NCBI RefSeq assembly: GCF_003265345.1
Contig: NZ_QFWW01000029.1
Span: 199,961-263,960 of the forward strand
Length of the DNA: 64,000 nucleotides
Direction: 5' to 3'
DNA from: Lentzea terrae
GTDB lineage: Bacteria > Actinomycetota > Actinomycetes > Mycobacteriales > Pseudonocardiaceae
A program made the translations under genes and the position numbers. Positions 16,021-25,412 of this stretch are shown one piece after another. The notes beneath the pieces were generated by a model. The model saw nothing but the letters and a program-made list of their open reading frames with translations, had not been told where the DNA came from and made no database searches. How positions within the stretch are numbered: position 1 is the first letter of the stretch; each line of letters opens with the position of its first letter.

Positions 16021-16820
16021 TCCTCATCACCGGTGGCAACGGCGTCGTCGGACGACGCGTGACCGACCTGCTGCACCAGGAGGGTGTGCCGGTCACCGCG
16101 ATCACCCGCGCGGACGGCGACCTGTTTCGTCCACAGTGGATTGAACCGTTACTGGAAGGCGTGCAGGCGATGCAGATCAGCCCGCGCGCCACCGGACCCG
16201 GTCTCGAAGACCTGCTGACACTGGCCGTCAAGCAGGGCGTCCGGCGCGCGGTGCTGCTGTCCGCCACCACCGTCGACCATCCGGCAGGAGAGGCTCGGTT
16301 CGCCGCGCAGTTCAAGATGGCGGAGAACCTCGTCACGAGTTCCGGTCTGGAGTGGACGGTCCTGCGCCTGGCTGACTTCGCCGCCAACGCGCTGGCGTGG
16401 GCACCGCAGCTCAAGGCAGGTGACGTGGTGCGCGGCGCGTACGGCAAGGCCGCCACGTCCCCGATCCACGAGACCGACATCGCGATGATCGCGGTGCAGG
16501 CGCTGCGCGACGGTGCGCACGCTGGATCGGTCCACACGCTGACCGGCCCGGAGTCGTTGGACCAGCACGAGAAGGTGCGGCTCATCGGCGCCGCCGTCGG
16601 CCGGCCGCTGTCCTTCCAGGAGATATCACCCGATCAGGTGAAACAGGGTCTGCTCGCGCAGGGATTGCCGGAGGAGGTTCCCGCCCGGCTGCTCGGTTCC
16701 CTGGCCGACTACGCGAGGAGTCCCGGCCCCACCACCAGCACTGTGGCGGAACTGCTTGGCCGGCCGGCGCTCTCGTTCGTCGACTGGGCCCGCGACCACG
16801 CGTCCGCGTTCGGCGGCTGA
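16017..16820 (+). CDS. NmrA-like NAD(P)-binding protein with a TTA codon
   Basis: A 267-residue atypical SDR. It begins MILITGGNGVVGRRV, a GxxGxxG dinucleotide site, and lacks an obvious YxxxK catalytic pair. That fits the NmrA/azoreductase-like group, which includes redox sensors and NAD(P)H-dependent reductases. The internal segments LLSATTVDHPAGEARF, TVLRLADFAANALAW and SPIHETDIAMIAVQAL are family-typical. Codon 45 is TTA (16149-16151), rare in such genomes and read only by the bldA tRNA, so expression may be linked to development. It overlaps the SnoaL gene by 4 bases. Confidence 0.75.
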   Translation: MILITGGNGVVGRRVTDLLHQEGVPVTAITRADGDLFRPQWIEPLLEGVQAMQISPRATGPGLEDLLTLAVKQGVRRAVLLSATTVDHPAGEARFAAQFKMAENLVTSSGLEWTVLRLADFAANALAWAPQLKAGDVVRGAYGKAATSPIHETDIAMIAVQALRDGAHAGSVHTLTGPESLDQHEKVRLIGAAVGRPLSFQEISPDQVKQGLLAQGLPEEVPARLLGSLADYARSPGPTTSTVAELLGRPALSFVDWARDHASAFGG

Positions 16821-16900
16821 CCAGGGCTGAAATACCCGTCATCCACCGAGGCCCGCGCGATATCTTGGACGTTCTTGTCGTGCCGGGGCGAGGTAACGCG

Positions 16901-19855
16901 ATGACCATGCCGGATGCACCGCTGGCGTTCCGGCTGCTCGGCGTCGTCGAGATGAGCGTCGCCGGGCAGCCGGTGGAGCTGGGACCGCCCCAGCAGCGCA
17001 CGGTGCTGGCCTGCCTCGCGATCGAGGCGGGCCGGCCGGTCTCCTTGCAGACCCTTGCCAGTCGACTGTGGGGTGACGACCAGCCCGCCGGCGCGCGGAC
17101 CTCGCTGTACGCGCACGTCGCCCGTCTTCGTCAGGTCATCGAGAAGAGCGCCGCCGGTGCGAAGGTGGGCCTGGTGCGGCGGACCGGCGGGTACGTGCTC
17201 GACATCGACCGCGACTGGGTGGACCTGCACCGCTTTCGCCGGTTGGCTCGTGCGCCCGCGCAGACCGAGGCGGCCCGCGTGGCGTCGCTGGGGGCCGCGC
17301 TCGACCTGTGGCGGGGTGAGCCGCTCGCCGGGACCTCCGGCGACTGGGCGGCGCGGGTGCGCGACAGCCTCACCAAGGAACGGCTCGACGCCGTCACGTT
17401 GTGGGCGGGCGGACTGCTGCGGCTCGACCGCGCCGCCGAGGTGATCGCCACGACCCGCGAGCTCGTCAGCGAACATCCGTTGACGGAGCCGTTGGTGGCG
17501 GTGCTGATGCGTGCGCTGGCCGTGTGCGGGCAGGAGGCCGAGGCGCTCGAACTGTTCACGACGACCCGTGCCCGGCTGGCCGATGAGCTCGGTGCCGATC
17601 CCGGCCAGGAACTGCGTCTGGTGCACGAAGCGTTGCTGCGCGGCGAGATCAGGCCGGTGGCGCCCCCGACGACACCCGAACCGGTGGCACCGCCGGCTCG
17701 CAGAGTGCCCGCCCAGCTGCCCGCCGACGTGTACGCCTTCACCGGACGCGAACAGGAACTGTCCACATTGGACGACCTGCTGCCCGAGACCGACGACACC
17801 TCGGCCGCGGTCGTCGTGTCCGCCGTCTCGGGCACGGCCGGGGTCGGCAAGACGTCGCTGGCGTTGCGGTGGGCCCACCGGGTGCGGCACCGGTTCCCGG
17901 ACGGACAGCTCTACGTCGACCTGCGCGGTTACGACGCGGAACAGCCGTTGACCGCCTCGGACGCGTTGGCCCGCTTCCTGTCCTCGCTCGGCCTGGCGGG
18001 CAACGACATTCCACTCGACGTGGACGACAGGGCCGCCCGGTACCGCACGGAGCTCGACGGGCAACGCGTGCTCGTCCTGCTGGACAACGCGGCGACCGTC
18101 GACCAGATCCGCCCGTTGCTGCCCGGCACTCCCGGCTGCCTGGTCGTGGTGACCAGCAGGGACTCGCTGGCCGGCCTGGTCGCGCGGCACGGCGCCCGGC
18201 GGCTCGACCTGGACCTGCTGCCGCTCAGGGACGCCGTGCACCTGCTCGGCAGGTTGATCGGGCGCAGGGTGACCGCCGAGCCGGACGCCGCGGAGGCGTT
18301 GGCAGAGGAATGCGCCCGGCTCCCGCTGGCGCTGCGGGTCGCGGCCGAACTGGCTGCCGCACGACCGGAGATCCCGCTGTCGGAGCTGGTCGAGGAGCTG
18401 GAGGACCAGCAGCGACGCCTGGACCTGCTCGACGCGGGGCTCGATCCGCACACCGCCGTGCGCGCGGTCTTCTCCTGGTCGTACCAGCACCTCGCCGACG
18501 ATGCCGCCGCAACGTTCCGCCTGCTCGGACTGCATCCAGGGCAGGACATCGACGCGTACGCCGCGGCCGCTCTCTGCGACTGCGGCCTGGCCGAAGCCCG
18601 GCAGCTGCTCGACCGCCTCGCCCGCGTGCACCTGATCGAGGCGCACCGCCAGGGCCGGTACAAGATGCACGACCTCCTGCGCGCGTACGCCACCGACCTG
18701 GCCAACGCGGAGTACTCGGTGGCCGAACGGGACGCGGCACGCACGCGGTTGTTCGACTTCTACCTCGCGACGGCAGCGTCCTCAATGGACAAACTGCATC
18801 CCGCCGAACGGCACCGGCGCCCGCGCATCGCCGCGCCGACGACACCCACGCCTGACTTCACCACCGCCAAGCTGGCGAAGGCCTGGCTGGACGCCGAACG
18901 GGCCAACCTCGTCGCCGTGTGCGTGCACGCCGAGGGGCACGCGTGGCCCGCACACGCCGTCCAGCTCTCCAACACGTTGTTCCGCTACCTCGACACGAGA
19001 GGGTTGAACGCGGACGCGCTCGTCATCCACAGCCTGGGCAGGCAGGCGGCCGCGCGCACCGACGACCGAGCCGGCGAAGCGCGCGCCGTGCTCAACCTGG
19101 CACTCGTCTACTGGCACCAGGGCCTGCACAGCAAGGCGGCGGAACACCTGCAGCTGGCGCTCGATCTGTACGCCGGCGTCCGTGCCGACGACGGACAGGC
19201 GCACGCGCACAAGAACCTCGGCGTCGTGCTCTGGCGGCTGGGAGATCTCGGCCGCGCCGAAGAACACCTGACCGAAGCGCTGCACACCTACGAACAGATC
19301 AACGACGTGCTCGGCCAGGCCGAAGCACTCGGCAACCTGGGACTGGTCGACGAGCGCCTCGGCCGCCTGGACGTGGCACTGGAGCACCACCGGCAGGCGC
19401 TCACCCTGTTCGAGCGGGTGGGCTACCGGCTCGGCGAGGCCTACGCGTTGAACGACCTCGGCACCGTGCACCTGCGACTCGGTCAGCCCGCGGAGGCCGT
19501 GCAGGAGCTCCAGGAGGCTCTCGACCGCTTCCGGCAGATCGACCAGCGCGCAGGCGAGGCCGAAGCGCTCAACGGCCTCGGCCAGGCCCTGTGCGCGGAC
19601 GGCTCGTTCGACGAGGCGGCCGCACGCCACGCGGACGCGCTCACCGTGGCGACGGAGATCGGCGAGCGCTACGAACAGGCCCGCGCACACACCGGCATCG
19701 CGACGGTCCGCGAGTCGGTCGGCGACCTCGACCAGGCCCGCAGGCACTGGGAGGCCGCGCTGGCCCTGTACCGCAGCCTCGGCGTGCCGGAGGCGGACGA
19801 GGTGCAGGCCCAGCTCGCGGCCCTGAACGCAGATCATCAGAAGGTCGGCTCGTAG
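16901..19855 (+). CDS. AfsR/SARP-type regulator with NB-ARC and TPR domains
   Basis: A 984-residue regulator. Domains in order: OmpR-type winged helix (about 8-95, FRLLGVVEMSVAGQPVELG and LWGDDQPAGARTSLYAHVARL), bacterial transcriptional activation domain (about 100-245), NB-ARC ATPase with GTAGVGKTSLAL near residue 312 and LVLLDNAATVDQIRPLLPG, and TPR repeats to the C-terminus (NLGVVLWRLGDLGRAEEHL and similar). The layout equals AfsR, a phosphorylation- and ATP-dependent global activator. GAGGT precedes ATG 16901. It is about 20 kb from the polyketide genes and has no serine/threonine kinase beside it, so the target is unknown. Its 3' end overlaps the convergent sigma-factor gene by 19 bases. 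Confidence 0.85.
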   Translation: MTMPDAPLAFRLLGVVEMSVAGQPVELGPPQQRTVLACLAIEAGRPVSLQTLASRLWGDDQPAGARTSLYAHVARLRQVIEKSAAGAKVGLVRRTGGYVLDIDRDWVDLHRFRRLARAPAQTEAARVASLGAALDLWRGEPLAGTSGDWAARVRDSLTKERLDAVTLWAGGLLRLDRAAEVIATTRELVSEHPLTEPLVAVLMRALAVCGQEAEALELFTTTRARLADELGADPGQELRLVHEALLRGEIRPVAPPTTPEPVAPPARRVPAQLPADVYAFTGREQELSTLDDLLPETDDTSAAVVVSAVSGTAGVGKTSLALRWAHRVRHRFPDGQLYVDLRGYDAEQPLTASDALARFLSSLGLAGNDIPLDVDDRAARYRTELDGQRVLVLLDNAATVDQIRPLLPGTPGCLVVVTSRDSLAGLVARHGARRLDLDLLPLRDAVHLLGRLIGRRVTAEPDAAEALAEECARLPLALRVAAELAAARPEIPLSELVEELEDQQRRLDLLDAGLDPHTAVRAVFSWSYQHLADDAAATFRLLGLHPGQDIDAYAAAALCDCGLAEARQLLDRLARVHLIEAHRQGRYKMHDLLRAYATDLANAEYSVAERDAARTRLFDFYLATAASSMDKLHPAERHRRPRIAAPTTPTPDFTTAKLAKAWLDAERANLVAVCVHAEGHAWPAHAVQLSNTLFRYLDTRGLNADALVIHSLGRQAAARTDDRAGEARAVLNLALVYWHQGLHSKAAEHLQLALDLYAGVRADDGQAHAHKNLGVVLWRLGDLGRAEEHLTEALHTYEQINDVLGQAEALGNLGLVDERLGRLDVALEHHRQALTLFERVGYRLGEAYALNDLGTVHLRLGQPAEAVQELQEALDRFRQIDQRAGEAEALNGLGQALCADGSFDEAAARHADALTVATEIGERYEQARAHTGIATVRESVGDLDQARRHWEAALALYRSLGVPEADEVQAQLAALNADHQKVGS

Positions 19856-20394
19856 TCGAGCCACACGTCGGCTCTGCGCAGCCTCAGCAGGATCCGCTGC
19901 CGCGTCGGCCCGATGGACCCGCGCTTCATGCCCAGCTGCGCGCTGATCTCCTCGTAGGACACCGGAGGGTCGGAGAACAACAGCGCCAGCAGCCGGCGCT
20001 CCTGTTCCGGCAACGAGGACACGGCTTCGCGCAGGACGACCCGCTGCTCCTCCGCGAGCAACCTGGCGTCGGCGGGCGGCAGGGCCGGGTGCAGGACCGC
20101 GTCCTCGTCGAACGGCGTGTCCCTGTTCGTTCTCCACAGCGCCTGGCACTCGCGTCTCGTCGTCGTCCGCAACCAGCCGGGCAACGCCGCCGGTTCGCGC
20201 AGGCGCCGGATGTCGGCCAGCAGGTGCATCCACACCCGGCCGGCCACGTCGTCGGCGTCCGCGGCGGACACGCCGTGCCGGCGGCAGACCGCCCGGACGA
20301 GCGGCGTGTACGACCGCACAATCGTGTGCCAGGCCGACTCATCACCCTGCACGGCGTGGTTGACCAGAATTTCCGTCGTCATCGCTTCGCGCAT
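19837..20394 (-). CDS. RNA polymerase sigma factor, sigma-70 ECF-like
   Basis: A 185-residue sigma factor with region 2 (WHTIVRSYTPLVRAVCRRHG, then AADADDVAGRVWMHLL) and region 4 (LPEQERRLLALLFSDPPVS, then YEEISAQLGMKRGSIGPTRQ). Between them lies LPGWLRTTTRREC. There is no SnoaL or other C-terminal extension and no anti-sigma gene beside it. ATG 20394 is chosen because GAGGG sits 8 bases upstream; ATG 20382 is an alternative. The divergent subtilase at 20648 is the obvious partner or target. The leader can fold so that the ribosome binding site is paired. Confidence 0.8.
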   Translation of the reverse strand: MREAMTTEILVNHAVQGDESAWHTIVRSYTPLVRAVCRRHGVSAADADDVAGRVWMHLLADIRRLREPAALPGWLRTTTRRECQALWRTNRDTPFDEDAVLHPALPPADARLLAEEQRVVLREAVSSLPEQERRLLALLFSDPPVSYEEISAQLGMKRGSIGPTRQRILLRLRRADVWLDYEPTF

Positions 20395-20402
20395 GATTTC
20401 CA

Positions 20403-20450
20403 CCCTCGGAAGGAATTTTTTGTGGACATCAATCGGTGATGTCCCGAGGG
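20403..20450 (-). promoter_or_regulatory. Leader structure that can sequester the sigma-factor ribosome binding site
   Basis: On the sigma mRNA, CCCTCGG (20450-20444) is complementary to CCGAGGG (20409-20403), which holds the GAGGG ribosome binding site. Inside this stem a second perfect stem, GGACATC with GATGTCC (20424-20430 and 20438-20444), forms a hairpin with loop ACCGATT. Closed, the structure would hide the site. Confidence 0.45.
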
Positions 20451-20647
20451 TCACGCGCGCGCCATGCAGAAATCTTGCTGCGATCTTGTCTTGAGGTTGC
20501 TGTGCGTTCTGCTACCGGAACGTCACGGTTGGTTGACTGGACCGGTACACCGCAACTTCATCCATCCGTGTCCGTATCACCGGGACAACGCGGCGATACA
20601 TACGAGTGAGGCCGCCACAGGCCCCATGAGGGTGGAGGTGTCACACC

Positions 20648-21916
20648 ATGCCAGAAAACACCACGGCCAATGCCACCGTGCCTGAGCCCGACAAGACCGA
20701 GGGAGAACGGGTCGACCGGGGGCAGGAGGACATCGTCGTCGATCTGTCCCACGTGGATCTCGTCGCCGGGCTCATCAGCGGGACGGGTGTGGACGCCACC
20801 CCTGACGCGAAGCGGATGAGCCCCGCTCTCGACCTCGGTGTCGTCGTCGTGGATGACATCAAGGCGCTGGCGGACGCGATCGACATCGACAGCCCGGAAA
20901 GAACCCAGCTGTTCCAGCCGAACAAGCAGCCCAACTCGAACCTCGGCAAGGTTCTTGTCTGGCTGCGCCAGGAATTCCGCCTCATCGACCCGAACAGCAC
21001 GATCGAGGTGGGGAAGAATCGCACGATGTACGGCGTGCACGGCACACCCCACATCGGTGGCGACACCTACCCGGTGAAGGCCGAGAAGCCCAGCCCGAAT
21101 TCCCCCGCTGACTCCCCGGCGAAGGTGCGAGTCGGCTTGATCGACACCATGATCTACCGGCACGAGAACTTCCGCGGTCGGCTGAAGTTCATCGGCCGCG
21201 GCGAGCTTCAGGTTCCTCTCACCGAGTCGTTCAGCCACCTGGACCTGCACGGGACGTTCACGGTGGGGCTGATCCTCGACCAGGCACCGGACGCCGAAGT
21301 CGTCGTGAAAGCCGAACTGCGCCACGAACTCGCGAAATCGACGGTCTGGGAAGTCGCCGTGGCGATGGCGGAGTTCGTCGACCAGGAAGTGCAGCTGGTC
21401 GTCCTTCCGCTGCTGTGTGTCACCGACGACGACGACGCGCCGCTCGTCCTGCAGCGGGCCGTCACGTTGCTGCATCGCCACGGAATCCCCGCGATCGCCG
21501 CCGCGGGCAACCACGGCGAACCGCGGCGCAGCTTCCCGGCCGCGTGCGCCGGAGCCGTCGCAGTGGGGGCCGCGGCCGAGAGCGGAACGGTTCAGGCGAA
21601 CTTCAACCCGCAGCAGGCAGGAGACCCGTGGATCTCCTTGGCCGGCCCCGGAGTCGGTGTGGTGAGCACGTCCGTGGACGGAACGGTCAAGTACGTGGAG
21701 ATCCCGGATGCTCCGGTGCCGCTGCCACCGAACGAGCATTTCCAGGGCGGCGCGAAGTGGAGCGGCACCTCGTTCGCCACGGCCACTGTCGGCGGCGTGG
21801 TCGCCGCGAAGCTGGCCAACGGCGAAGGGTCCGCCTTCGAGATCATCGAGAAGCTGAAGACCCAGTCGCCCGCCGACCATAACGGCGTCGGTAGCTACGG
21901 GAAACTGGACCACTGA
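20648..21916 (+). CDS. Cytosolic subtilisin-like serine protease (S8 family)
   Basis: A 422-residue protein with the S8 triad in order: Asp in VGLIDTMI (about 166), His in LDLHGTFTVG (about 201), Ser in WSGTSFATA (about 375). The oxyanion Asn lies in AAAGNHGEPR. The Asp motif is DTM rather than the usual DTG/DSG. There is no signal peptide; the first 160 residues are acidic and form an unassigned region, so it probably acts in the cytosol. GGAGG lies 9 bases before ATG 20648. It is divergent from the sigma factor and may process a protein in the same regulatory circuit. A strong hairpin terminator follows. Confidence 0.8.
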   Translation: MPENTTANATVPEPDKTEGERVDRGQEDIVVDLSHVDLVAGLISGTGVDATPDAKRMSPALDLGVVVVDDIKALADAIDIDSPERTQLFQPNKQPNSNLGKVLVWLRQEFRLIDPNSTIEVGKNRTMYGVHGTPHIGGDTYPVKAEKPSPNSPADSPAKVRVGLIDTMIYRHENFRGRLKFIGRGELQVPLTESFSHLDLHGTFTVGLILDQAPDAEVVVKAELRHELAKSTVWEVAVAMAEFVDQEVQLVVLPLLCVTDDDDAPLVLQRAVTLLHRHGIPAIAAAGNHGEPRRSFPAACAGAVAVGAAAESGTVQANFNPQQAGDPWISLAGPGVGVVSTSVDGTVKYVEIPDAPVPLPPNEHFQGGAKWSGTSFATATVGGVVAAKLANGEGSAFEIIEKLKTQSPADHNGVGSYGKLDH

Positions 21917-21926
21917 GCTGACGATC

Positions 21927-21956
21927 GGCGCCGGAGCGGATCACCGCTCCGGCGCC
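21927..21956. terminator. Bidirectional hairpin terminator
   Basis: A perfect 13-bp stem, GGCGCCGGAGCGG with CCGCTCCGGCGCC, around loop ATCA. It sits between the convergent subtilase and purQ ends. There is no T-run, as usual in actinomycetes. Confidence 0.8.
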
Positions 21957-21969
21957 GGTGCACGTCGGG

Positions 21970-22638
21970 TCAGCGGACTGCGCGCACGCCGTTCTCGAAG
22001 AACGCCAGCCGCACCTCGGGGTCCACGGCCCGCTCGGGGTGGTCCATCAGCCCGAACGACAGCCCGTCGAGGCTCGTGATGCCCGCGACGTCGGCGAACG
22101 AGCCGTCCGGGTTGGACTCCTTCTCGTAGCGCAGCGCCACGCGGTACGAGGCGCCCTCGCTGCCGGGGTGGAACCGGCCCTCGCCGTGCGCGCACGGGAA
22201 GACGAGGGTCTGACCGCCCAGGCCGGCGAGCCACGGGCTGTCGTTCTCCTCGTCGACGACGTGCCGCTGGTTCTCCTCGTTGCGGAACGTGCCGGAGGTG
22301 TTCACCTTCAGCCCGACGTTGCCGAAGCAGCCGCCGCGCACCGCGATCTGGAACCCGTTGCAGATGCCGAGCAACGGGCGGGTGCGGCACGTCTCGAACT
22401 GGTCGGCCAGGTGGCTGCGCAGCAACGCACCCGCCACGGCACCCGCGCCGAGGTGGTCGCCGAAGGAGAACCCGCCGGGGATGCAGAGGATGTCGGCGTC
22501 GTCGAGCCGCTCGTCACCCGCCAGCAGGTCGGCCGCGAACCGCAGTCGCGGGGTCGCGCCCACCGCGGCGAACGCGGCGAGGGTCTCCTCCTGGCAGTTC
22601 GTGCCGGGCAGGTACAGGACGTTGACGGTCGGCTTCAT
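21970..22638 (-). CDS. purQ: Phosphoribosylformylglycinamidine synthase, glutaminase subunit
   Basis: A 222-residue class I glutamine amidotransferase that supplies ammonia for step 4 of purine synthesis (FGAR to FGAM). It has the N-terminal VLYLPGTNCQEE, IPGGFSFGDHLGAGAVA, the nucleophile motif GICNGFQ, and the His of PCAHGEGRF. Length agrees with stand-alone PurQ. The ATG overlaps the purL stop in ATGA, so the two subunits are made together. It ends before a strong hairpin shared with the convergent subtilase. Confidence 0.9.
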   Translation of the reverse strand: MKPTVNVLYLPGTNCQEETLAAFAAVGATPRLRFAADLLAGDERLDDADILCIPGGFSFGDHLGAGAVAGALLRSHLADQFETCRTRPLLGICNGFQIAVRGGCFGNVGLKVNTSGTFRNEENQRHVVDEENDSPWLAGLGGQTLVFPCAHGEGRFHPGSEGASYRVALRYEKESNPDGSFADVAGITSLDGLSFGLMDHPERAVDPEVRLAFFENGVRAVR

Positions 22639-25412
22639 GCGATCCTCGCCGTGAACGAGTTGAGCCAGCCGTCGCGCGCGGCCGGGGTGAACAGGTCAGT
22701 GCCTTCGAGCAGGATTCCGGCGCCGGGCGACAGCGTGCCGACCACGACCGGGTTCAGTTCGGCCGGCAGGCGGCCGACGTCATCCGGGGACACCTCGACG
22801 ACCGCGCCGACGCGGTGCTCGGCGAAGAGCGACTCGGCGGAAGCGGACTCGAGCAGCACGCCGGTGCCGCTCGCCAGCACGCCCTGGGCCAGTGCGCCCG
22901 CTACACCGCCGGCGCCGATGCGGGCACCGCTGCGCAGCAGGTTCCGCGAGGCGGCCAGCGCGGCCAGGTAGCTGTCCACATCGGACAGTGCCAGGTCGTC
23001 CAGCGCACCGGTGGTCAGGCCGAGCTTGCGACCGGCCACCGTGCCGACCGGCGACGGCGTCGAAAGACCGATGCGGACCAGGACGTTGCCCGGCGCGGTC
23101 CACTGCTCGCGCAGCAGGCCGTCGCGGTGCGGCACCTTGCCCAGCGCGCTGAGGAACACCGCGGGCGGCACGCTGACGATGCCCTCGTCGGTGTGCACCG
23201 AGCCGGCCGAGGAGTCCTTGCCGGAGATCAGCGGCACGCCGAAGTGGCGCACCAGCCCGGCCAGCTCGTCGACCATGCCGACCAGCCACTCGCGCCAGTT
23301 CTCCGACAGGTGCGGGGTGTAGAAGTTGTCGCACATGCAGACGTCCTGCACCGCGACACCGGCGAGCACCTGGCCCGCGAGCGCCGCGCAGAACATCTGA
23401 CGCGTCGCGGCGACCGGGTCGGCGTCGAACATCCACGGGTTGAACGCGGTGTTCACCACGGCGGCGGCGGGCGAACCCGCGACCGGCGTGCCGGCCCAGT
23501 AGGCCGTGCGGACCGAGTGCTCGGTGCCGTAGTGCGGGCCGTACCAGGTGTTGCCCTGGACCGTGGAGTCGTACTGCGAGTCCGCGTGGTGCTGCGAGGC
23601 GACCTCCGCGTCGGAGACGACCTGCTCCAGCAGCCCGGCGAGCTCCGCGGACCCCAGCGCGGGCCACGACGGCACACCGGACGGACGCGGCGGCGGGCCG
23701 ACCTCCTGCCGTTCGACCTCGATGTCCAGCAGCTCGTACGAGACGTCGAAGCCGACCTCGCCCTGGTGCGCGGGCACCTCGTCCGGCGAACCCGCGATCA
23801 GGGCTTCCTCGGTCAGGTCCGGGGCGTGGAACACGTGGTAGCGACCCGTGTCCGCGAACCGGCCGATGACCGTCGACCGCACCATGTGCCGGTCGAGGAT
23901 CTTCTTCGCCCGTTCCTGGTGCTCCGGCGGCACGGCCAGCAGCATGCGCTCCTGCGACTCCGACAGCAGGATCCGCCACATCGGCAGCGCCGCGGTCTTC
24001 AACGGCACCAACGCGGTGTTGATCCACACGCCGCAGGCCTCGCCGATCTCACCGACGGCGCTGTTCAGGCCCGCGCCACCGACGTCGGTCAGCGCGCTCA
24101 GGCAGCCCTCCTCGCGCAGCTCGATCAGCGCCTTGCGGAACTTGACCTGCTCCAGCGGTGCGCCGATCTGCACCGAGGCCGTGTCCATCGTGGCGCCCGC
24201 CGAGCTGGCGGACGCGCCGTGGATGCCCTCGTTGCCGGTCAGTCCGCCGATCAGCACGACGAAGTCGCCCGGCCGCGGCGTGCCCCGCTGCGCCGCCGAC
24301 ACCGGCAGCAGGCCGATGCTGCCGCCCAATGCGAACGGCTTGGCGCGGTACGCCGGGTGGAACGTCATGCGCGACGACATCATCGGCACGCCGAACGTGT
24401 TGCCGTACTCCTTGATCGCCCGGATCGTCTCGCCGGCGAGCCTGCGTGCGTCCGGGCGGCCCTTGATCGGCGCGGGCGCCTCGGGCTCACCGAGCGCCGT
24501 GTACTCGAAGCTGCCGATCGGGTCGGCGCTCAGGCCGGTGCCGAGGATGTCGCGCAGCACGCCGCCGAGCTTGGTCAGCTGACCGAAGTAGCCGGAGATC
24601 GCCGACGGGCCGTTGTGCGTCTCGGCCTTGATCGCGAGCGCGTGGCCGTCGTAGAAGTCCCAGACGCCGGCGTTGTCGTGGAACATGCTCAGCACGTTCG
24701 GGTTCGCCACGTCCTCCGCGGCGCGCACGAGCCTGCTGAGCAGGCTGCCGAGCGACTTCCACGTGGTGTGCGCGCAGTGGTCGCTCCAGCGCGCGTCGAG
24801 CGCCTCCAGCAGGACGTCGGTGACGAACTCGTCGCCGAGCGTCACCTGGACGTGCTGCACGTGCTTCATCTGGGCGAGCGAGAGGTTGCGGCCGTCCGCC
24901 TTGCCGAGCTCGGCGAGCGCCGTGTCGTCGAGCCCGCGCAGGTCGTACCGCGCGGCCGACTCGTAGTGGCCCTGCGGCACGAGGGTGTCGTACTGCGGTT
25001 CCTCGTCGTGCAGCTCTTCGATCGTCGCGTTGAACCTGGTCGAGACGACCAGGTCGCGCAGTCGCGGCGACTCGGACCGGTACGTGGTCGCGACCTTGCC
25101 CGCACGCGCCTTGACGCCGAGCAGCGCGCACACGGTGATGATCGAGTCACTCTCGTTGTCGACCACGCCACGCTTGTACGCGACCTGCACCGCGCCCGGT
25201 TCCAGCGGCTGGTCCACGCTGACCTCGACGTCGAGCTGGTCACCGAGCACCGCGGCCACCTGGGCCAGCGCGGCCGGGTCGGGGGTGCCGTCGAACTCGA
25301 CGTAGTAGTCGCGCCACAGCTGGAGGTCGTCGAGCTCCCACGATCGTCCGAGCTCACGGATGTCGGGCTCCGCGGTACCCCCGGCGGAGCGAACCGAGAA
25401 CTTGTGGATCAA
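22635..25412 (-). CDS. purL: Phosphoribosylformylglycinamidine synthase, large subunit with PurS-like N-terminus
   Basis: A 925-residue FGAM synthase large subunit. ATP/FGAR-binding marks include LLEALDARWSDHCAHTTWKS, KAETHNGPSAISGYFGQ and SGKDSSAGS. Stand-alone bacterial PurL is about 750 residues; the extra 170 at the N-terminus (VEVSVDQPLEPGAVQVAYKR, then GVVDNESDSII) look like a PurS-type region, and no separate purS gene is adjacent. The start is TTG: AGGAGG at 25417-25422 is 4 bases from TTG 25412, and TTG 25415 is too close. Many actinomycetes carry separate purS, purQ and purL, so this pair may be an extra or variant set. Confidence 0.85.
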   Translation of the reverse strand: MIHKFSVRSAGGTAEPDIRELGRSWELDDLQLWRDYYVEFDGTPDPAALAQVAAVLGDQLDVEVSVDQPLEPGAVQVAYKRGVVDNESDSIITVCALLGVKARAGKVATTYRSESPRLRDLVVSTRFNATIEELHDEEPQYDTLVPQGHYESAARYDLRGLDDTALAELGKADGRNLSLAQMKHVQHVQVTLGDEFVTDVLLEALDARWSDHCAHTTWKSLGSLLSRLVRAAEDVANPNVLSMFHDNAGVWDFYDGHALAIKAETHNGPSAISGYFGQLTKLGGVLRDILGTGLSADPIGSFEYTALGEPEAPAPIKGRPDARRLAGETIRAIKEYGNTFGVPMMSSRMTFHPAYRAKPFALGGSIGLLPVSAAQRGTPRPGDFVVLIGGLTGNEGIHGASASSAGATMDTASVQIGAPLEQVKFRKALIELREEGCLSALTDVGGAGLNSAVGEIGEACGVWINTALVPLKTAALPMWRILLSESQERMLLAVPPEHQERAKKILDRHMVRSTVIGRFADTGRYHVFHAPDLTEEALIAGSPDEVPAHQGEVGFDVSYELLDIEVERQEVGPPPRPSGVPSWPALGSAELAGLLEQVVSDAEVASQHHADSQYDSTVQGNTWYGPHYGTEHSVRTAYWAGTPVAGSPAAAVVNTAFNPWMFDADPVAATRQMFCAALAGQVLAGVAVQDVCMCDNFYTPHLSENWREWLVGMVDELAGLVRHFGVPLISGKDSSAGSVHTDEGIVSVPPAVFLSALGKVPHRDGLLREQWTAPGNVLVRIGLSTPSPVGTVAGRKLGLTTGALDDLALSDVDSYLAALAASRNLLRSGARIGAGGVAGALAQGVLASGTGVLLESASAESLFAEHRVGAVVEVSPDDVGRLPAELNPVVVGTLSPGAGILLEGTDLFTPAARDGWLNSFTARIA

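Noticed and set aside
20395..20454. Longer start of the sigma-factor gene at 20454
   Set aside because: It would translate the structured leader and has no ribosome binding site; ATG 20394 has GAGGG at 8 bases.
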